A program made the translations under genes and the position numbers. A DNA stretch of 9,384 nt from Chloroflexota bacterium (GTDB taxonomy: Bacteria > Chloroflexota > Anaerolineae > 4572-78): positions 1-9,384 of the forward strand of contig JAJRUC010000070.1 of the NCBI GenBank assembly GCA_024278015.1, written 5' to 3'. Below, one piece after another: positions 7,820-9,384 of this stretch. Under the pieces are notes generated by a model, which was given only the letters and a program-made list of their open reading frames with translations, ran no database searches and was not told the DNA's origin. Position 1 is the stretch's first letter. Every line of letters starts with the position of its first letter.

Positions 7820-8455
7820 TCAAATGGAAGCGGCAATTAATACTTGCGCCAACACATAGGTAGACATTATCACCAGTTGCGCTGCGCGAAACGGCTTGAC
7901 GAAGCGGTTGATTGCCAGCGTGGCATCTGAGGCGACGAAGATGGTTGCGCCCGCCAGAGCAAGCCACGCGCCGGCGTCTCCCACCGCCGTCGCCCGGCCC
8001 AGCGATTGCCACAACAGCGCCAGCAGCGCCGCCGCGTAAATTGTAATCGGGATGCGCATCTGTCCGGCGCGCGGCAGCAGAATCCGCAGCAGAACCGCGC
8101 CGACCACTATAACGGGGATGGCGGCAACCGGCGTGAGGTGCCAGCCTTCGGCGGCAAACGCGGCAATGTACAACAGGTGCGCCGCCAAAAAGCTCACCAG
8201 CCCGGCCATAAATTGGTCAGAGGGCAGCATCAAAAATATATCGCCCGCCAGCGAGAAAATCAGCCCGCCCACAATTAACGATTTGGCGACGGCGCTGCCA
8301 TGCGGCGAAAGCGTCAGCGCCAAAACGATAATCAACACCGTGGTGAGCGGTTTGAAAATGTAAATTTGCCGCCACGCCCGCCGATAATCTGCCCGCAAAT
8401 GCAATGCCGCCGAAACGGCAATGGCCGCGAGCAACGCGGGCATTGCAATGTTCAT
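7820..8455 (-). CDS. YhhN/TMEM86 family membrane protein, probable lysoplasmalogenase
   Basis: 211 residues, nearly all hydrophobic, with about eight predicted membrane helices. The ATG has GGAGG (8462-8466) at 6-nt spacing. Family signatures are YIFKPLTT (32-39); SLAGDIFLML (68-77) with the conserved Gly71-Asp72; FMAGLVSFLAAHLLYIAAF (82-100) with His93; and FVASDATLAINRF (173-185) with Asp177. Characterised members (TMEM86B and a Legionella homolog) hydrolyse the vinyl ether bond of lysoplasmalogens, releasing a fatty aldehyde. The conserved acidic and His residues in the membrane are the proposed active site. It is transcribed divergently from the ArsR-family gene and lies first in the minus-strand group. 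Family membership is clear; enzymatic activity in this organism is inferred. Confidence 0.88.
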   Translation of the reverse strand: MNIAMPALLAAIAVSAALHLRADYRRAWRQIYIFKPLTTVLIIVLALTLSPHGSAVAKSLIVGGLIFSLAGDIFLMLPSDQFMAGLVSFLAAHLLYIAAFAAEGWHLTPVAAIPVIVVGAVLLRILLPRAGQMRIPITIYAAALLALLWQSLGRATAVGDAGAWLALAGATIFVASDATLAINRFVKPFRAAQLVIMSTYVLAQVLIAASI

Positions 8456-8498
8456 CTGCCGCCTCCATTATCCGTATATTCGTAACTTTCAATATATA

Positions 8499-8653
8499 CA
8501 GGACTGACGCAGTGGCGGCATTTTACCCCCCTCAGTCCCTGATGAAGAAACCGCTTCGCGCCCTCAAGCGGGGGGAAGTTAGCCCCTCCCCCGCTGTCGG
8601 GGGAGGGGGGAGGGGGTAGAACACCGTGATTTACCGCAACTGCGTAAGTCCTG
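8499..8653. mobile_element. MITE-like element, 155 bp, with 20-bp terminal inverted repeats and TATA flanks
   Basis: The left end (8499-8518, beginning CAGGACTGACGCAGT) and the reverse complement of the right end (8634-8653) agree at 18 of 20 bases. TATA is present directly on both sides (8495-8498 and 8654-8657), consistent with duplication of a TA or TATA target; since TATA is itself a palindrome, it could also simply extend the inverted repeat. There is no coding capacity inside. The interior has C- and G-rich runs and a 10-bp hairpin. It fills much of the divergent gap between the YhhN and ArsR genes and ends three bases before the -35 box of the ArsR promoter. Confidence 0.65.
8583..8608. 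repeat. C/G-run hairpin inside the 155-bp element
   Basis: CCCCTCCCCC (8583-8592) pairs perfectly with GGGGGAGGGG (8599-8608) around GCTGTC. The G-run continues, giving three G-tracts of five or six (GGGGG-A-GGGGGG-A-GGGGG, 8599-8615), which could also adopt a G-quadruplex-like fold on the plus strand. Confidence 0.55.
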
Positions 8654-8656
8654 TAT

Positions 8657-8685
8657 ATGACAATTGTCGGAGTATACAGTATAAT
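8657..8685 (+). promoter_or_regulatory. Strong sigma-70-like promoter for the ArsR-family gene, with overlapping palindrome
   Basis: ATGACA (8657-8662, 5 of 6 matches) and a perfect TATAAT (8680-8685) are separated by exactly 17 nt. The perfect 10-bp palindrome GACAATTGTC (8659-8668) overlaps the -35 box, and GTATAC (8672-8677) lies in the spacer. Both are possible operator sites for self-repression by the ArsR-family product. Transcription would start near 8692 and give a leader of about 130 nt. Confidence 0.62.
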
Positions 8686-8732
8686 GTACTATCACGTCAA
8701 ACGTTGAATGATGGGTTTTGTGCCGGTTCGCC

Positions 8733-8762
8733 TGTAGGGGCACAATGCATCGTGCCCCTACA
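8733..8762. repeat. REP-like hairpin (TGTAGGGGCAC type) in the leader of the ArsR-family gene
   Basis: TGTAGGGGCAC (8733-8743) and GTGCCCCTACA (8752-8762) form a perfect 11-bp stem with the loop AATGCATC. It shares the AGGGGC/GCCCCT core with the palindrome at 4926-4951. No T-run follows, so it is more likely a dispersed repeat than a terminator. It lies between the promoter and the start codon and would be transcribed. Confidence 0.65.
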
Positions 8763-8823
8763 ATAAAATGACCCTGCCCATTAAAATACACTTGACACGA
8801 CTGTGCGCAGGTAGAGGTTACTA

Positions 8824-9147
8824 ATGAAAGATAAACAATTATACACAATTCATGCAGATATTTGCAAAACTCTGACCCACCCCATTCGACTGGAGATACT
8901 GGACGAACTGCGCGACGGCGAGAAAACCGTGACGCAACTGGTGAACGCGACCGGCGTGGCTCAAAGCACCGTCTCCCGGCATTTGGGCATGATGCGTTCC
9001 AGCGGCGTACTCATCTCCCGGCGGGATGGTCTGTGCATTTACTATCGCCTGTCCAGCCCGCGCATCATCGCTGCCTATGATGAAATGCACAAATTCGCGC
9101 TGGAATATCTGTCCAGCCATTCGGAACTTCTCGTTCACATCCGATAA
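8824..9147 (+). CDS. ArsR/SmtB-family winged-helix transcriptional regulator
   Basis: 107 residues, typical ArsR size. The ATG is preceded by AGAGGT (8813-8818). The family pattern is clear: ICKTLTHPIRLEILDELRDGEKTV (13-36), helix-turn-helix TVTQLVNATGVAQSTVSRHLGMMRSSGVL (35-63), and the beta-wing SRRDGLCIYYRL (65-76). Such proteins are dimeric repressors released by metals or other ligands. The classical CxC metal motif in the recognition-side helix is absent. Cys14 and Cys71 are the only cysteines, and the last helix carries Asp86, His89, His99 and Glu101, which resembles the SmtB/CzrA alpha-5 site but with different spacing. The ligand is therefore uncertain. It is divergent from the YhhN-type gene, which it might control, or it may act mainly on itself. 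Confidence 0.9.
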   Translation: MKDKQLYTIHADICKTLTHPIRLEILDELRDGEKTVTQLVNATGVAQSTVSRHLGMMRSSGVLISRRDGLCIYYRLSSPRIIAAYDEMHKFALEYLSSHSELLVHIR

Positions 9148-9189
9148 CCCGTTTTGAACGAAACGGCAAATCTCGTTTTTCCCGGCAGG

Positions 9190-9206
9190 TCACGTCTTCG
9201 GCGTGA
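9190..9206 (+). other. Small hairpin with TTCG tetraloop after the ArsR-family gene
   Basis: TCACG (9190-9194) pairs with CGTGA (9202-9206), with an inner C-TTCG-G closing loop and one bulged T. The C(UUCG)G tetraloop is unusually stable in RNA. It lies 43 nt past the stop codon and could protect the 3' end of the messenger; no T-run follows. Confidence 0.3.
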
Positions 9207-9235
9207 TAACCCCGTCTGTGAATGAATCGCCATGT

Positions 9236-9264
9236 TTGCCCCATTGAGGCAGACATGGTACAAT
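9236..9264 (+). promoter_or_regulatory. Candidate promoter with overlapping imperfect palindrome
   Basis: TTGCCC (9236-9241, 4 of 6) stands 17 nt before TACAAT (9259-9264, 5 of 6), and TGG before the -10 makes it an extended -10 box. CATGTTTGCC (9231-9240) and GGCAGACATG (9248-9257) form a 10-position inverted repeat with a single T/G mismatch over the spacer, suggesting an operator. What it would transcribe is unclear, apart from the possible small RNA that follows. Confidence 0.4.
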
Positions 9265-9270
9265 CCCCCC

Positions 9271-9348
9271 AAAGATAGAACATAATTTCTGTTTATGGCA
9301 AGCAGAAACCATCGTGAAACGTCATGCGCCCATACGTTTCACGTTTTT
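9271..9348 (+). ncRNA. Candidate small RNA of about 80 nt
   Basis: The stretch between the candidate promoter at 9236-9264 and the terminator-like hairpin at 9313-9348 has no convincing reading frame. It could be a transcript starting near 9271 and ending in the T-run. It would contain a 6-bp stem (TTTCTG 9286-9291 with CAGAAA 9303-9308) and the terminator stem. No known RNA family is recognised. The call rests only on promoter and terminator spacing. Confidence 0.25.
9313..9348 (+). terminator. Terminator-like hairpin with T-run (CGTGAAACGT type)
   Basis: CGTGAAACGT (9313-9322) pairs perfectly with ACGTTTCACG (9334-9343) around an 11-nt loop, followed at once by five T residues (9344-9348). 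It fits an intrinsic terminator for the ArsR-family gene or for a short transcript from the promoter at 9236-9264. The arm is the same 10-mer as in the repeat at 5034-5043, so it may be a dispersed repeat used as a terminator. Confidence 0.6.
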
Positions 9349-9384
9349 ATTCATCCAAAATTATGCAAAACAGAAAAGATGACG

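Noticed and set aside
8571..8615. C/G-run region as a CRISPR or tandem repeat
   Set aside because: There are no regularly spaced repeat units; it is a single palindrome with homopolymer-like runs inside the 155-bp element.
8792..8823. Perfect -35 box TTGACA at 8792-8797 close to the ArsR-gene start
   Set aside because: No -10-like hexamer occurs 16-18 nt downstream; the positions fall on the ribosome binding site. The ATGACA/TATAAT pair at 8657-8685 is a far better promoter.
9295..9384. Possible gene starting with ATG at 9295 and open to the window end
   Set aside because: No ribosome binding site precedes it, it runs through the terminator-like hairpin and T-run, and the residues show no pattern. 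Another ATG at 9379 is too near the edge to judge.

Overview
The window is GC-rich bacterial DNA with dense genes, strong AGGAG-type ribosome binding sites, some GTG starts, and intergenic gaps that carry palindromic repeats and small inverted-repeat elements. An archaeal-type phosphoglycerate mutase, SPFH-domain membrane proteins, a degradative-type thiolase and GGGGC or CGTGAAAC palindromic repeats together suggest a Chloroflexota (Anaerolineae-like) chromosome. That placement is an inference from gene content and style; no 16S rRNA or other marker is present.

Layout. (1) 1-1080 (+): the 3' part of an apgM-type, cofactor-independent phosphoglycerate mutase cut by the window edge, closed by a clear intrinsic terminator at 1107-1134. 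(2) 1157-4762 (+): a likely operon with its own promoter (perfect extended -10 at 1167-1175). It holds two paralogous membrane-anchored SPFH/Band 7 proteins and a small unrecognised helical protein, separated by 17 and 13 nt. This is the most likely under-described system here. (3) 4763-5098: a non-coding gap between converging genes, filled by a 250-bp MITE-like element with 26-bp terminal inverted repeats and internal hairpins, followed by a CGTGAAAC palindrome. (4) 5099-8455 (-): a lysoplasmalogenase-family membrane protein (YhhN/TMEM86), a thiolase, and a DAO-family FAD oxidoreductase, read in that order. The last two are 50 nt apart and probably co-transcribed. (5) 8456-8823: a divergent gap with a second MITE-like element of 155 bp, a strong sigma-70-like promoter immediately beside it, and an 11-bp-stem hairpin. 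(6) 8824-9147 (+): an ArsR-family regulator. (7) 9148-9384: no convincing gene, but a promoter-like sequence and a terminator-like hairpin bracket about 80 nt and may define a small RNA.

Functionally, the SPFH pair suggests a hetero-oligomeric membrane scaffold comparable in principle to HflK/HflC, with the third protein as a possible cytoplasmic partner. The minus-strand genes have a lipid and acyl-CoA flavour (lysoplasmalogen cleavage, thiolysis), but nothing in the sequence proves one pathway. No transposase, tRNA, rRNA or CRISPR array is visible.
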